Below are positions 35,231 through 44,652 of a DNA stretch of 64,000 bases, piece after piece. Where the stretch lies: NCBI RefSeq assembly GCF_000420805.1, contig NZ_ATVQ01000001.1:682001-746000 (forward strand), written 5' to 3'. Each line of letters opens with the position of its first letter. Within the stretch, counting starts at the first letter, position 1. The notes beneath the pieces were generated by a model. The model was not told where the DNA came from and ran no database searches. It saw only the letters and a list, made by a program, of their open reading frames with translations. The position numbers and the translations under genes were made by a program. This DNA is from Yaniella halotolerans DSM 15476. Lineage in GTDB: Bacteria > Actinomycetota > Actinomycetes > Actinomycetales > Micrococcaceae.

Positions 35231-36507
35231 CGGTTGTTAGGCAGTATCCACGCCAGAACCCCGCCGATGACAGCTACCAACGTGCGGTTGCCGCAGCCCA
35301 CCAGAAACTCCAAGACGCCGTCGTAGATCCCACGGGCGTGCGCTCAACTGTGACTGAATCCTGGCGTCGAAGTCTCGAACTCCACACGACCCCGCAGAGG
35401 GTGACCGCTCCGGCCAGCATTACCTCCGATACCCTGGCTGATCATCGCAAAAGTCACCCGATTGCCGCCGTCCTACCTATGCTCCGCACCTTACTGGCCC
35501 CGGCGCACGACGTGGGACTCATCACCGCGATCTCAAATACCGCAGGCCACCTACTGTGGGTAGATGGCGCCAGCACTACGCGAACCCGCGCCGAAGACAT
35601 TGGCTTCGCCCCGGGCACCGATTGGTCCGAGGCCTCGATGGGCACTTCCGCCCCGGGTGCCGCACTATCAACCGGCGCACCAGCCCAGGTTGGTGGCGCA
35701 GAGCACTTCAGCCAGAACGTGCATGATTTTTACTGCAGCGCCATTCCGCTACACCATCCGTCGGGTGGCATTTTAGGCATGCTCGACATTACTGGCTCAG
35801 ATACCGCCGTGACTCCCCTGGCTTTGGCGATGCTGCGCAATACCGCCCAAGCCATCGAGCAATTCTGGGCCACACATATCTTCCCCTCAGCGGGTGATGC
35901 GGCACCGCCACTGCACACCACCCCACCACTCACGGTCGCCAGCGGATCCACCGCGCGGCTGGGCAATACCCGACTGTCGAACCGGCACGCCGAGATTCTC
36001 ACGCTATTGGACTGGCACCGCGCCGGCCTTAACGCCACTCAGCTTGCTTATGAACTCTTCGGAGAACTGGCCCCGGACCAGCTGCGAGCGCGACTCACCA
36101 CGGTGCGAGCTGAAATTTCCCGGTTGCGCAAGCTGCGCGATACCAGTCACTACCCGATCGCGCTGCACTCGCAGCCCTACCGGCTTGAAACTCCGCTAAC
36201 TACCGATGCGACAGCCGCCATGAACGCACTACATCAAGGTGATATCACCGCCGCCCTGCAGTGCGCGCCAGCAGATGTCTTGCCGAACTCCGAGGCGCCA
36301 GGTATCGCAGAGATTCGACAGCAGTTGGCCATGACCCTGCGGGAAGCGGTGCTGGCCGATGCAACCGCCGAACAACTCTGGACATACCTGGGGCGCAGTC
36401 AGGCCGCCAACGATGTCGAAGCGTGGATGCTAGCGCTGAAAATACTGCCGCCAAACAGTCCGCGTCGGGCAGTCGCTACCGCCACCCTGCAACGGCTCAT
36501 GCACTAG
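35227..36507 (+). CDS. GAF-domain transcriptional regulator (AcoR-like, no AAA+ domain)
   Basis: 426 aa. Residues about 75-210 form a GAF-like sensor as in AcoR-type activators (AHDVGLITAISNTAGHLLWVDG ... GMLDITGSD). Instead of the sigma-54 AAA+ module, the C-terminal half holds a helical, probably DNA-binding region (LSNRHAEILTLLDWHRAGLNA ... ARLTTVRAEISRLRKL), the actinobacterial variant of these regulators. It sits between DUF779 and aldehyde dehydrogenase genes and likely activates the latter in response to an alcohol or aldehyde. Confidence 0.82.
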   Translation: MTVVRQYPRQNPADDSYQRAVAAAHQKLQDAVVDPTGVRSTVTESWRRSLELHTTPQRVTAPASITSDTLADHRKSHPIAAVLPMLRTLLAPAHDVGLITAISNTAGHLLWVDGASTTRTRAEDIGFAPGTDWSEASMGTSAPGAALSTGAPAQVGGAEHFSQNVHDFYCSAIPLHHPSGGILGMLDITGSDTAVTPLALAMLRNTAQAIEQFWATHIFPSAGDAAPPLHTTPPLTVASGSTARLGNTRLSNRHAEILTLLDWHRAGLNATQLAYELFGELAPDQLRARLTTVRAEISRLRKLRDTSHYPIALHSQPYRLETPLTTDATAAMNALHQGDITAALQCAPADVLPNSEAPGIAEIRQQLAMTLREAVLADATAEQLWTYLGRSQAANDVEAWMLALKILPPNSPRRAVATATLQRLMH

Positions 36508-36516
36508 GCGCACCAC

Positions 36517-36535
36517 GTTGCAACGTTGGTGCAAC
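36517..36535. promoter_or_regulatory. GTTGCA-N7-TGCAAC operator candidate
   Basis: A perfect 6-bp inverted repeat (36517-36522 and 36530-36535) with a 7-base spacer, 62 bases before the aldehyde dehydrogenase start and just after the GAF-regulator gene. Its position makes it a likely site for that regulator. Confidence 0.6.
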
Positions 36536-36597
36536 CCCATCGAACCTAGAGTGATCCGCATCACCTCAAGTTCTACGTTTTAGGGAAAGGCTGCACC

Positions 36598-38121
36598 ATG
36601 ACCGTCTACGCAAACCCCAATACCGAAGGCGCCATCGTTGACTTCCGTTCGCGCTATGACCACTATATTGGTGGCAAATGGGTGGCCCCGGCCAAGGGCC
36701 AGTACTTTGAAAACCCCACTCCAATTACCGGCCAAGCCTTCTGTGAAGTGGGCCGCGGTACCGCCGAAGATATTGACGCTGCTCTCGATGCTGCGCATAC
36801 CGCAGCCAAGACCTGGAATAAGTCCTCGGCGACCGAACGTGGCGCCGTGCTGTTGGCCATGGCCGATCGCATGGAAGAAAACCTCGAAAAAATTGCGGTG
36901 GCCGAATCCTGGGATAACGGTAAAGCGGTTCGCGAGACCCTCAACGCCGACATTCCACTGGCCATTGACCACCTGCGCTATTTCGCCGGTGCCATCCGTG
37001 CACAGGAAGGTAGCCTGTCGCAGATCGATGACGACACCGTGGCCTACCACTATCACGAACCATTGGGCGTGGTCGGGCAGATCATCCCGTGGAACTTCCC
37101 GATCCTCATGGCAACCTGGAAGATTGCTCCTGCGCTAGCCGGTGGTAACTGTATCGTGCTGAAACCAGCCGAACAGACGCCAGCCTCGATCATGTTGCTC
37201 ATGGACCTGATCGGCGATCTCATTCCACCCGGTGTGCTCAACGTCGTCAACGGTTTTGGTTTGGAAGCCGGTAAACCGCTGGCGTGCTCCCCGCGGATTG
37301 GCAAGATCGCGTTCACCGGTGAGACCACCACAGGGCGCATGATCATGCAGTACGCCACCGAAAACATCATCCCGGTCTCACTCGAACTGGGCGGTAAATC
37401 CCCGAACATCTTCTTCAGTGACGTCATGGATGCCGACGACGGCTTCCTGCAGAAATCGCTGGAAGGTTTCGCATTCTTTGCGCTCAACCAGGGCGAAGTC
37501 TGCACGTGCCCATCCCGTGCACTGATCCAAGAGAGCATGGCCGATGACTTCTATGACCTGGCGATCGAACGGGTCAAGCAGATTAAACAAGGCAACCCGC
37601 TGGACACCGACACCATGATGGGCGCCCAGGCCTCCAACGACCAGTTCGAAAAGATCATGTCGTACATGGATATCGGCAAACAAGGTGGCGCCGAAGTGCT
37701 GATCGGTGGCGATTCCTTGGATCTTGGCGGTGAGCTCTCCGGTGGCTACTACGTCCAGCCCACCGTGCTGCGCGGTACCAATGACATGCGGGTCTTCCAG
37801 GAAGAGATCTTCGGGCCCGTCGTCGCCACCACGACGTTCAAGGATTACGACGACGCGCTATCCATCGCCAATGACACCATGTTCGGACTCGGCGCCGGGG
37901 TGTGGTCACGCAACGGCAATATCGCCTATCGTGCGGGCCGCGACATCCAGGCCGGCCGCGTGTGGGTGAATAACTACCACTCCTACCCGGCCCACGCCGC
38001 CTTCGGCGGGTACAAGATGTCCGGGTTTGGTCGTGAAACACACCTGATGCTGCTCGAGGCCTACCAGCAGACCAAGAATCTGCTGGTGTCCTACACCGAA
38101 CAGCCGCAGGGCTTCTTCTAA
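36598..38121 (+). CDS. NAD-dependent aldehyde dehydrogenase (ExaC/AcoD type)
   Basis: 507 aa. The general-base glutamate is in LELGGKSPN near residue 265 and the catalytic cysteine in [11 protein letters not shown] near 303, with the NAD-loop FTGETTTGR near 240. The long N-terminus [20 protein letters not shown] and C-terminal [10 protein letters not shown] are typical of the acetaldehyde dehydrogenases that accompany DUF779 and AcoR-like genes. It oxidises acetaldehyde or similar short aldehydes to acids. GGGAAAGG precedes ATG 36598. A terminator follows. Confidence 0.94.
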   Translation: MTVYANPNTEGAIVDFRSRYDHYIGGKWVAPAKGQYFENPTPITGQAFCEVGRGTAEDIDAALDAAHTAAKTWNKSSATERGAVLLAMADRMEENLEKIAVAESWDNGKAVRETLNADIPLAIDHLRYFAGAIRAQEGSLSQIDDDTVAYHYHEPLGVVGQIIPWNFPILMATWKIAPALAGGNCIVLKPAEQTPASIMLLMDLIGDLIPPGVLNVVNGFGLEAGKPLACSPRIGKIAFTGETTTGRMIMQYATENIIPVSLELGGKSPNIFFSDVMDADDGFLQKSLEGFAFFALNQGEVCTCPSRALIQESMADDFYDLAIERVKQIKQGNPLDTDTMMGAQASNDQFEKIMSYMDIGKQGGAEVLIGGDSLDLGGELSGGYYVQPTVLRGTNDMRVFQEEIFGPVVATTTFKDYDDALSIANDTMFGLGAGVWSRNGNIAYRAGRDIQAGRVWVNNYHSYPAHAAFGGYKMSGFGRETHLMLLEAYQQTKNLLVSYTEQPQGFF

Positions 38122-38138
38122 ACCACTTCTCCTATCGA

Positions 38139-38168
38139 ATGGCCGCCGATCCAGTGATCGGCGGCCAT
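38139..38168. terminator. perfect 13-bp hairpin between convergent genes
   Basis: ATGGCCGCCGATC (38139-38151) pairs exactly with 38156-38168 around a 4-base loop, closing the aldehyde dehydrogenase transcript and probably the convergent HNH gene too. Confidence 0.8.
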
Positions 38169-38227
38169 CTTGCGCTCCTTGGCTCTGACACCCCAACTAT
38201 CACCTGAACGTGCAGCATGGTCGAGTG

Positions 38228-39571
38228 TTATGCTGCCTCGGCCCAAATGACGCTCGCAGCCGGTAAACCGATATCAATGGTGGTGTTCAGTGGTGGTGGG
38301 TCGCTGTTCCAGGAGGCGATCTCGGATAACGGTGGTCTGGTGGGTACCGTGTAAGCATGTCCGGTCGGGGTAGTCACGGTCAGCTCATCCGGGCTGCCAG
38401 AATAGGTCCAGCCGCGGTGTTCTTTACGCTGGTTGCACCGTTTGCACAGTCCGGTGGCGTTCTGCCAACTGGTGGCGCCACCAGCAGCCCAGGGGGTGCG
38501 GTGATCCGCGTCCTGAACCGAGCTGTTACACCACGGAGTGCGACACGTATCATCCCGCAGTCGCAACATCTTGGCTAATCCGTCGGGGAAGCACCGCCGG
38601 GAAGACTCTAAGGCCACTAACTGGCCGTCGGTGGGGCGGGTGTACATGCGGCGTAAAAACTTTCTGGCCTCTGGGTCAGCCAGCCAATCTTTGGCGGTGC
38701 CGGCGGGAATTGGCCCATGGCCCATGATCCAGGCCGGCAGATCATCATCCCCAAACACCGTGGAGTCCTGCATGACCACCACGATCTCCGCGGTGACCCC
38801 GCGGGCGGTGGTTTGTCCGGTGAGCAGTTCGACGAACAAATCCGTCATGACCTGTTCCCGACCCAACGACTCACCATCCGGATTGAAGGCGCGGTGGGCG
38901 GCTTGACGCTGCCGAGCTCTGGTTTCCAGCGATTCCATAACGGCAAGGCCTTCTGGAGTGGGCAGTTCTGCGGTAACATACACCTGGTTGTCACTGGCCG
39001 GAGCTAAGCATACCCGTCGCCGGGCCGTATTCTGGTTGGCCCGGTCCTCCGCGGCCTGGCGGTCCAACCGGTAGGCGTGGCCCTCGATAAGCTTGCGCAG
39101 CTGGGAACTCGACGCTGTGCCCAGGCGGCGGGCAATGGCGGCATCAATCTCCCGTCGATGCGCGTCACGCAAATGATTGGTGTGTTCGGCCACCAGGCGG
39201 GCGTGATACTCACTGACCCGCCCAGACCGCAACGCAGCCCGGGTATTCGGTAAAACTGTGTGCAGAGCCCGGGCCAGCAGCGTCAACGCCCCACCCACAT
39301 ACGGTGACTCCCCACGAGCCAACCCCACCTCGGCTTCAAGACCTTGCAGATGCTGGGACTGCGGGATCCGTAGATCGCGCTCCTCGGCTTCGCGGAACGC
39401 GAGAAAGGTGTGGGTAGCCTCGGCCTGAGCTGCAGCCAGCATGCGCTTGGCCTGTTCTAACTGCTGGAGCCGATCAACCGCCTGTCCCTGATCAGCAGCA
39501 TCCGGCAGACCGGCCAGGACGGTCATCGCGTCCTGTGCCGGATTCCCTGTTGCCACATGCTGTAATTCCAT
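38228..39571 (-). CDS. DUF222/HNH (13E12-type) protein
   Basis: 447 aa from ATG 39571; the ORF is open further upstream but without a plausible start context. The N-terminal two-thirds match the DUF222 (13E12 repeat) domain common in actinobacteria. The C-terminus has an HNH nuclease: CRTPWCNSSVQDADHRTPW then GLCKRCNQRKEH, with zinc-binding cysteine pairs. Such genes occur in many copies per actinobacterial genome and are often mobile; their role is unknown. No flanking repeats were seen to mark an insertion. Confidence 0.88.
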   Translation of the reverse strand: MELQHVATGNPAQDAMTVLAGLPDAADQGQAVDRLQQLEQAKRMLAAAQAEATHTFLAFREAEERDLRIPQSQHLQGLEAEVGLARGESPYVGGALTLLARALHTVLPNTRAALRSGRVSEYHARLVAEHTNHLRDAHRREIDAAIARRLGTASSSQLRKLIEGHAYRLDRQAAEDRANQNTARRRVCLAPASDNQVYVTAELPTPEGLAVMESLETRARQRQAAHRAFNPDGESLGREQVMTDLFVELLTGQTTARGVTAEIVVVMQDSTVFGDDDLPAWIMGHGPIPAGTAKDWLADPEARKFLRRMYTRPTDGQLVALESSRRCFPDGLAKMLRLRDDTCRTPWCNSSVQDADHRTPWAAGGATSWQNATGLCKRCNQRKEHRGWTYSGSPDELTVTTPTGHAYTVPTRPPLSEIASWNSDPPPLNTTIDIGLPAASVIWAEAA

Positions 39572-39822
39572 ACCCCCAATGCTAGTCAGGGGGTAGGACA
39601 CGATAAGCGGCTGCCGGCAGCTACGCTGCTCATCTGAGCTCCCTCCGCAAGGAATTTGGCCGTAGCGGGGGCAGCCGCAACCAAGCGACTCCAAGCTTTC
39701 GTCGTGATATTTTCGCCGGGCTGCACGATTTGGTACCTACTGTGCACAACAACAGCACACTTTACTGGCGAAGAGTTGATGCGGGACCCCGACCGGTTCT
39801 CTGGAGTTGCCGTTGCATGGGG

Positions 39823-40005
39823 TTAAACGTCAGGTTCGTCGTCCTCATCAAACGAGGCATCGATCTGTTGGTCCGCCCAGTCGGCTTCATTCACCAACGT
39901 TTCACGGGTATCAAGCGGGGTAGGACGGGACTCGTCATCCGTCTGTTCGTCGATAAGGTCCTCTTCGGGTACTTCGAGGTTTGGTTTCTTGGATTCGGCA
40001 ACCAT
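39823..40005 (-). CDS. small acidic hypothetical protein, 60 aa
   Basis: Start ATG 40005 is chosen because AAAGGAG lies 6 bases upstream; a longer frame exists but begins in non-coding-like sequence. The product is very acidic (EEDLIDEQTDDESRP ... FDEDDEPDV) and probably unfolded. Not recognised. It lies divergent from rraA and 250 bases from the HNH gene; that 250-bp gap holds no gene that I can support. Confidence 0.6.
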   Translation of the reverse strand: MVAESKKPNLEVPEEDLIDEQTDDESRPTPLDTRETLVNEADWADQQIDASFDEDDEPDV

Positions 40006-40117
40006 GTCTACTCCTTTCGCTCGGGTCCACGACTCTAGTCGTGATTGCTGCTCAGAAGCTAGAGTTGCCGAGGTGAGCACGAGGAAGCAAAACGCACTTC
40101 CAACCAGAAAGACCATC

Positions 40118-40615
40118 ATGACCAACCGTGAAATCTTCTACACCTCCGATATCTACGATGACTTCGAAGACGAGGTGGCCTCCCTGGACCTGCAGCTGCA
40201 AAGTTTAGGGCAGCATCGCCAATTCCACGGCCGCATTCGCACCGTGAAGTGCCTGCACGATAATGGGCTGGTCAAGGCCATCGCCGAGGAGCCGGGCAAC
40301 GGGCAGGTGCTCGTGGTTGACGGCGGCGGTAGCCTGCACACCGCACTGATGGGTGGCAACGTGGCCAAGGCTTTTGCCGAGAACGGTTGGGCCGGGGTCA
40401 TTATCCACGGAGCCGTCCGCGATCGTCATGAGATTGAAGAACTCCCGCTGGGCGTCAAAGCGCTAGGTTCTAATCCGCGTAAATCCGCCAAGCAGAAGAT
40501 TGGGATCCGCGATGTCTCGGTGACCCTGCACAACGTCGAATTTGTGCCCGGAGCCATGGTCTACGCCGATGAAGACGGCGTCATCGTTGACGCACGGGAC
40601 ATTCAAGCCGTCTAA
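40118..40615 (+). CDS. rraA: RraA-family protein (4-hydroxy-4-methyl-2-oxoglutarate aldolase-like)
   Basis: 165 aa from ATG 40118. The RraA/HMG-aldolase core is clear: VVDGGGSLHTALMGGNVAKAFAENGWAGVIIHGAVRD, whose Arg and Asp bind pyruvate and metal, near residues 68-105. E. coli RraA inhibits RNase E, but many homologues are class-II aldolases; sequence alone cannot separate the two. The stop overlaps that of the convergent LysR gene (CTAA). Confidence 0.85.
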   Translation: MTNREIFYTSDIYDDFEDEVASLDLQLQSLGQHRQFHGRIRTVKCLHDNGLVKAIAEEPGNGQVLVVDGGGSLHTALMGGNVAKAFAENGWAGVIIHGAVRDRHEIEELPLGVKALGSNPRKSAKQKIGIRDVSVTLHNVEFVPGAMVYADEDGVIVDARDIQAV

Positions 40616-41526
40616 GTCCCGCTGGCAATACCTTTTCCTGCGGCTGCCGTGCGGACCGCGTCAATCACCAGGTCCAGAGCAGACCGTGGGCCTGCCGCAC
40701 GGCGCCGGGCAATGGAAACGGTGCGCATGACCGGCTGATCCAACGACACAATACTGACGCCTTCGGGAACCGAGTCCAGGGCGAGGTCGGAAACCAGCGA
40801 GACGCCCAGCCCACCGGCGACCATAGCCAACGCCGTCGGCTGTTCTTCAACCGTGTGCATGATCTGCGGATCGAAACCCTGTTCTCGGCAGGCGAGCAAA
40901 ACCGCTTTGCCCAAATGCGAGCGCGAACCCGCCAGAATCCAGGGCTGTTCGCTCAGGTCCAACAACGCCACGGTCGGCCCCGGAATACTGCCCGCAGGCA
41001 CCGCAGCATACAGCCGTTCCACCGCGATCTCCTCGCGGATCAGCGCCGGGTCCCAGGCCAGTGGATAATTCATGTAGTCGATGACGAACGAGAAATCTAA
41101 GGAACCGTCCATCACGGCTTCAGCCGTCGATTCGGGAGCCAACTCTACGGTGCGCACCTGAAGGCCGGGATACTCCTTGGCCAGCGCTCCCAAAGCCGGG
41201 GTGACCAGTCCCGATGCCACGGAAGCCCACACGCCAGCGGTCAGTCGCGCTGACACCCCGTCCTGTGCCTGTTCGAGCGCCATCGAAGCACGATCTACCG
41301 CCGACAGAATGTCCTCCGCGTGTTCTGCAAGGAGTAAGCCCAGCTCAGTCAGCCGGATACGACGTCCGATGCGTTCAACAAGTACCGCGCCGACATCGCG
41401 TTCCAACTGGGCCAACTGTTGAGATATGCCGGAGGGACTATAGTGCAGGGCCGCTGCCACTGCGGTCACAGTACCCCTCCGGTGCAGCTCACGCAGCATC
41501 CGCAAACGACGCAATGACAGGTCCAT
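40612..41526 (-). CDS. LysR-family transcriptional regulator
   Basis: 304 aa. N-terminal helix-turn-helix (LRRLRMLRELHRRGTVTAVAAAL, residues 5-60) and a periplasmic-binding-like effector domain with FVIDYMNYPLAWDP and ILAGSRSHLGK. The divergent gene is a Glu/Leu/Phe/Val-type dehydrogenase 165 bases away, so regulation of that gene and the following amidase by an amino acid is likely. Convergent with rraA. No obvious T-N11-A box was fixed in the gap. Confidence 0.9.
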   Translation of the reverse strand: MDLSLRRLRMLRELHRRGTVTAVAAALHYSPSGISQQLAQLERDVGAVLVERIGRRIRLTELGLLLAEHAEDILSAVDRASMALEQAQDGVSARLTAGVWASVASGLVTPALGALAKEYPGLQVRTVELAPESTAEAVMDGSLDFSFVIDYMNYPLAWDPALIREEIAVERLYAAVPAGSIPGPTVALLDLSEQPWILAGSRSHLGKAVLLACREQGFDPQIMHTVEEQPTALAMVAGGLGVSLVSDLALDSVPEGVSIVSLDQPVMRTVSIARRRAAGPRSALDLVIDAVRTAAAGKGIASGT

Positions 41527-41690
41527 GGCCCCATTCTACTGGGCGTGCATTTCAACCATTCAGAAACCGTGAAAGTCATCGTGCAGAAACTGCAACTAGA
41601 CGCTTGCGCGCACCGTGATTCACACTGGGGCTACAGGCTGCTTGACAGCTCAACAGGCCGGTTATTCGGCCAACGCTGGAGGTGAGAACC

Positions 41691-42938
41691 TTGACAACAA
41701 TTCCACATTCTTCCAGGCAAGACGCATCCCAATTGACGCCTGGAATGCGTCACCCCGATACGCCCGCGATGATCGACGGGCCACCGGTACACGAGCAACC
41801 GTGGGTGGATCCCGTGACGGGCACTCGCGGTTTTCTGGTCATCCACAGTCTGGTCGGCGGACTCGCCACCGGGGGCACGCGCATGCGGCCTGGCTGCACG
41901 CTGGCCGAGGTGACGGATTTGGCTCGTCGTATGACCCTGAAGACTGCAGCCTTTGGCTTACCCGTGGGCGGTGCGAAAGCCGGTCTGGATCTGGATCCGC
42001 ATCACCCCCAGGCCCTTCAGATCTTGCAGCGCTTCTACATAGCCATGCTGCCGTGGCTTGACCAACACTGGGTGACGGCCGAGGATATGGGCATCAGCCA
42101 GAGTGATCTCGACGACGTGCTGCAGCCCCTTGGACTCAGCACGTCCTACCACGCGGCCATTCAACGCTCACCCAATCCCGACCAGACCCTGCAGCGGGTT
42201 CTCGACGGGATGGCAACCCAGGCTCCGGGCGGGCTGCCATTGCGCGATGTGATCGGCGGATACGGCGTCGCCCAAGCGTGCATCGGGACAGCACGGGCGT
42301 TGGACTGGAACCTGTCCGATACCACCGTCGCGATCCAGGGTATTGGCACCATGGGCGGCGGCGCCGGGTGGTTCTTGCACGACGCCGGGGCAGAAGTGGT
42401 TGCCATCGCTGATGCGGCCGGGACGCTGTATGATCCGCACGGGCTCGATGTTCCAGCACTGTTGGCGCTGCGGGACTCCTACGGCGAAATTGACCGTGCA
42501 GGGGTGCCGGACCACGTGCAACGGCTCCCCCGTGAAGCAGTACTGTCGCTGCCGACAGATATTCTCATCCCCGCAGCGCTGTCCTACGCTGTGATGGCTG
42601 ACGCGGTGCCGCAGGTTCAGGCCCGAGCCGTCGTGGAAGCGGCGAATTCTGCCACCACACCCGAAGCCGAAGAGCTACTGGCAGTGCGTGGCGTGCCGGT
42701 GATCCCCGACTTCGTCGCCAATGCCGGAGCGGCCGCCTGGACCTGGTGGCTGTTGCGGGGGCTGGTGGGAACCGATCCGGAGGATTCATTCCAAATGCTC
42801 AGCGACCAAATGCAGGCAAAGGTCGCATTCATGCTCGCTGAGTGGAGCGAATCGGCCGTACTGCCGCGCCGGAGTGCACTGAGCTTTGCCGACACGAACC
42901 ATCGCGCACTGGCCAACACCCACATGCTGGTCCCCTAG
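41691..42938 (+). CDS. Glu/Leu/Phe/Val-family amino-acid dehydrogenase
   Basis: 415 aa from TTG 41691, because GGAGG ends 8 bases upstream; a GTG at 41682 overlaps that ribosome site. The substrate lysine is in PVGGAKAGLDLD near residue 88, the essential Asp in VTAEDMGIS near 125, and the NAD-binding GIGTMGGG near 217. It deaminates an amino acid to a 2-oxoacid (or the reverse). Close in length to glutamate dehydrogenase, but residue variation leaves the substrate open. An amidase gene follows. Confidence 0.85.
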   Translation: MTTIPHSSRQDASQLTPGMRHPDTPAMIDGPPVHEQPWVDPVTGTRGFLVIHSLVGGLATGGTRMRPGCTLAEVTDLARRMTLKTAAFGLPVGGAKAGLDLDPHHPQALQILQRFYIAMLPWLDQHWVTAEDMGISQSDLDDVLQPLGLSTSYHAAIQRSPNPDQTLQRVLDGMATQAPGGLPLRDVIGGYGVAQACIGTARALDWNLSDTTVAIQGIGTMGGGAGWFLHDAGAEVVAIADAAGTLYDPHGLDVPALLALRDSYGEIDRAGVPDHVQRLPREAVLSLPTDILIPAALSYAVMADAVPQVQARAVVEAANSATTPEAEELLAVRGVPVIPDFVANAGAAAWTWWLLRGLVGTDPEDSFQMLSDQMQAKVAFMLAEWSESAVLPRRSALSFADTNHRALANTHMLVP

Positions 42939-42953
42939 TCGACGAAGATGCAT

Positions 42954-42982
42954 TGACATCACCGTGCTTCGATCCTAGGTTG
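42954..42982 (+). promoter_or_regulatory. sigma-70-type promoter for the amidase gene
   Basis: TTGACA (42954-42959), a 17-base spacer and TAGGTT (42977-42982), about 74 bases before the amidase start. The -35 is perfect and the -10 is a fair match. Confidence 0.6.
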
Positions 42983-43055
42983 TCTTCAAGCCCTGTCAGC
43001 CGGATGCTGCTGGGCCACAGGTTGGGCACCTGTACACCACGCCCCGGGAGCCGCT

Positions 43056-44423
43056 ATGAACCCCACTAACATGACCGCCGCACAGTTAGTCGAGGCCTAT
43101 ACCCGCCGAGAGCTGTCGCCCGTCGACGTGACAACAGCGGTACTCGACCGCATCGAAGCGATCGACGAGTCGCTTGGCGCGTACTGCTTCTTGGATCGCG
43201 AGACCTCACTTGAGCAAGCCCGTGCTTCCGAATCCCGGTGGCACACCGGCCAGCCACAGGGACTGCTCGACGGTGTTCCGGTTTCAATCAAAGACATTTT
43301 TCTCACCGACGGATGGCCAACACTGCGTGGTTCACGAGCAGTGGATCCCGACCAGCCCTGGACCGAGGATTCCCCGGTTGCCGCACGGTTGCGCGCCGAC
43401 GGGATGGTCTTTGCCGGCAAAACCACCACCCCAGAATTAGCTTGGAAGGCGGTCACCGATAGCCCGCTGACCGGTGTAACCCGAAACCCCATCGATCCAC
43501 GCCTGACCGCAGGTGGTTCATCCGGCGGTGCGTCGGCAGCTGTAGCGGCCGGGATGGGCCCGTGCGCCGTTGGTACCGACGGTGGTGGGAGCATTCGCAT
43601 TCCGGCCGCGTTCTGCGGCATCGTCGGGTTTAAACCAACCCACGGCCGCGTTCCGATGTTCCCGGCCAGTCCATTTGGACCGTTGGCCCACGCCGGTCCA
43701 ATGACCCGAACGGTTGAAGATGCTGCACTGCTGATGGATATCCTTGGCGTGCCGGACTACCGGGATCCCACATCCCAGGCCCCCGCACGCACCAGCTTCC
43801 GCAGCGCACTGGACCGCGATGTCACTGGTATGCGCCTCGCCTACTCTCGCGATCTCGGCTTCGCGTCCGTGGATCCGGAGATCGCTCAGGTCATTGAAGA
43901 TGCCATCGCACGGATCAGGGACGCCAGGCTCAGCGTCACGGTCGAAGATCCCGGGCTCTGGGATCCACTCGAGGCCTTCGAGATCCTGTGGTCCAGTGGG
44001 GCTGCAACACTCTTGGAGAAAATGCCTGGCGCCCGCGACACCGTTGATCCCGGACTGGCACGGGTATGGGACAAGGGCATGCAGCACACCGCCGTCGAAT
44101 ATCTGCAGGCACGCGATGTTGCAGCCCAGGTTGGGATCACCATGGGCGCCTTCCACGAACGTTACGATCTCCTGCTGACACCCGCCGTGGGTATTGCTGC
44201 CTTTGAAGCCGGCCATGATGTGCCACCCGGAAGTGATCTGGAGCGCTGGCCGCAATGGTCGACATTCAGCTATCCCTTCAACCTCAGCCAACAGCCTGCC
44301 ATCAGCATCCCAGTCGGGACAACGACCGAGGGGTTACCGGTCGGATTGCAGATTATAGGACCGCGTCACGCCGACGATCGTGTACTAGCGGCTGCCCATT
44401 TCGTGGAGCGTTTGCTGGATTAG
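43056..44423 (+). CDS. amidase signature family enzyme
   Basis: 455 aa. The Ser-cisSer-Lys triad: Lys in VSIKDIF near residue 78, Ser in GGSSGGASAAVAAGMGP near 152-155, and GTDGGGSIRIPAAFCG. It hydrolyses an amide, possibly releasing an amino acid or acid for the dehydrogenase encoded just upstream; it is not part of a gatCAB operon, so the GatA role is unlikely. ATG 43056 has GGGAG near it. A small coiled-coil paralogue gene follows 34 bases after the stop. Confidence 0.9.
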   Translation: MNPTNMTAAQLVEAYTRRELSPVDVTTAVLDRIEAIDESLGAYCFLDRETSLEQARASESRWHTGQPQGLLDGVPVSIKDIFLTDGWPTLRGSRAVDPDQPWTEDSPVAARLRADGMVFAGKTTTPELAWKAVTDSPLTGVTRNPIDPRLTAGGSSGGASAAVAAGMGPCAVGTDGGGSIRIPAAFCGIVGFKPTHGRVPMFPASPFGPLAHAGPMTRTVEDAALLMDILGVPDYRDPTSQAPARTSFRSALDRDVTGMRLAYSRDLGFASVDPEIAQVIEDAIARIRDARLSVTVEDPGLWDPLEAFEILWSSGAATLLEKMPGARDTVDPGLARVWDKGMQHTAVEYLQARDVAAQVGITMGAFHERYDLLLTPAVGIAAFEAGHDVPPGSDLERWPQWSTFSYPFNLSQQPAISIPVGTTTEGLPVGLQIIGPRHADDRVLAAAHFVERLLD

Positions 44424-44457
44424 ACGGTGACCGATGGGGCAGAATGGAGCTATGTAT

Positions 44458-44652
44458 ATGTCGGCAGAGCTGCTTGCGATTATCTTTTCCGCCGCCGGTT
44501 TGCTGGTCACGCTCGGCGGTGGGCTTTTTGCTGGTTTCGCATGGATGATACGACGCACAGACGCTCAATTGACTGAGGTCAAGATATCACTCGCACGCCT
44601 GGAAGGTCCGCGTGAGTTGCTCATCCTGCCCCGTGGATCAGTCAACCATTAG
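44458..44652 (+). CDS. small membrane protein, rod-less paralogue of the 959-1450 gene
   Basis: 64 aa from ATG 44458 (GGAG 8 bases upstream; the ATG at 44452 is too close). One membrane helix (MSAELLAIIFSAAGLLVTLGG) and a conserved tail EVKISLARLEGPRELLILP. The 959-1450 protein has the same two ends with a long repeat rod between them. The ribosome-site region is also conserved (ATGGAG..ATGTA.ATGTCGGCAGA). Function unknown. Its last 11 bases overlap the convergent reductase gene. Confidence 0.72.
   Translation: MSAELLAIIFSAAGLLVTLGGGLFAGFAWMIRRTDAQLTEVKISLARLEGPRELLILPRGSVNH

Noticed and set aside
38228-39571. HNH gene as a group I intron or insertion element
   Set aside because: No interrupted host gene, terminal repeats or target duplication was visible; DUF222/HNH genes are stand-alone in many actinobacteria.
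43518-44291. Long open frame (257 codons) on the minus strand
   Set aside because: It lies fully antisense to the amidase gene, has no ribosome site or family motif, and reflects codon bias of the real gene.
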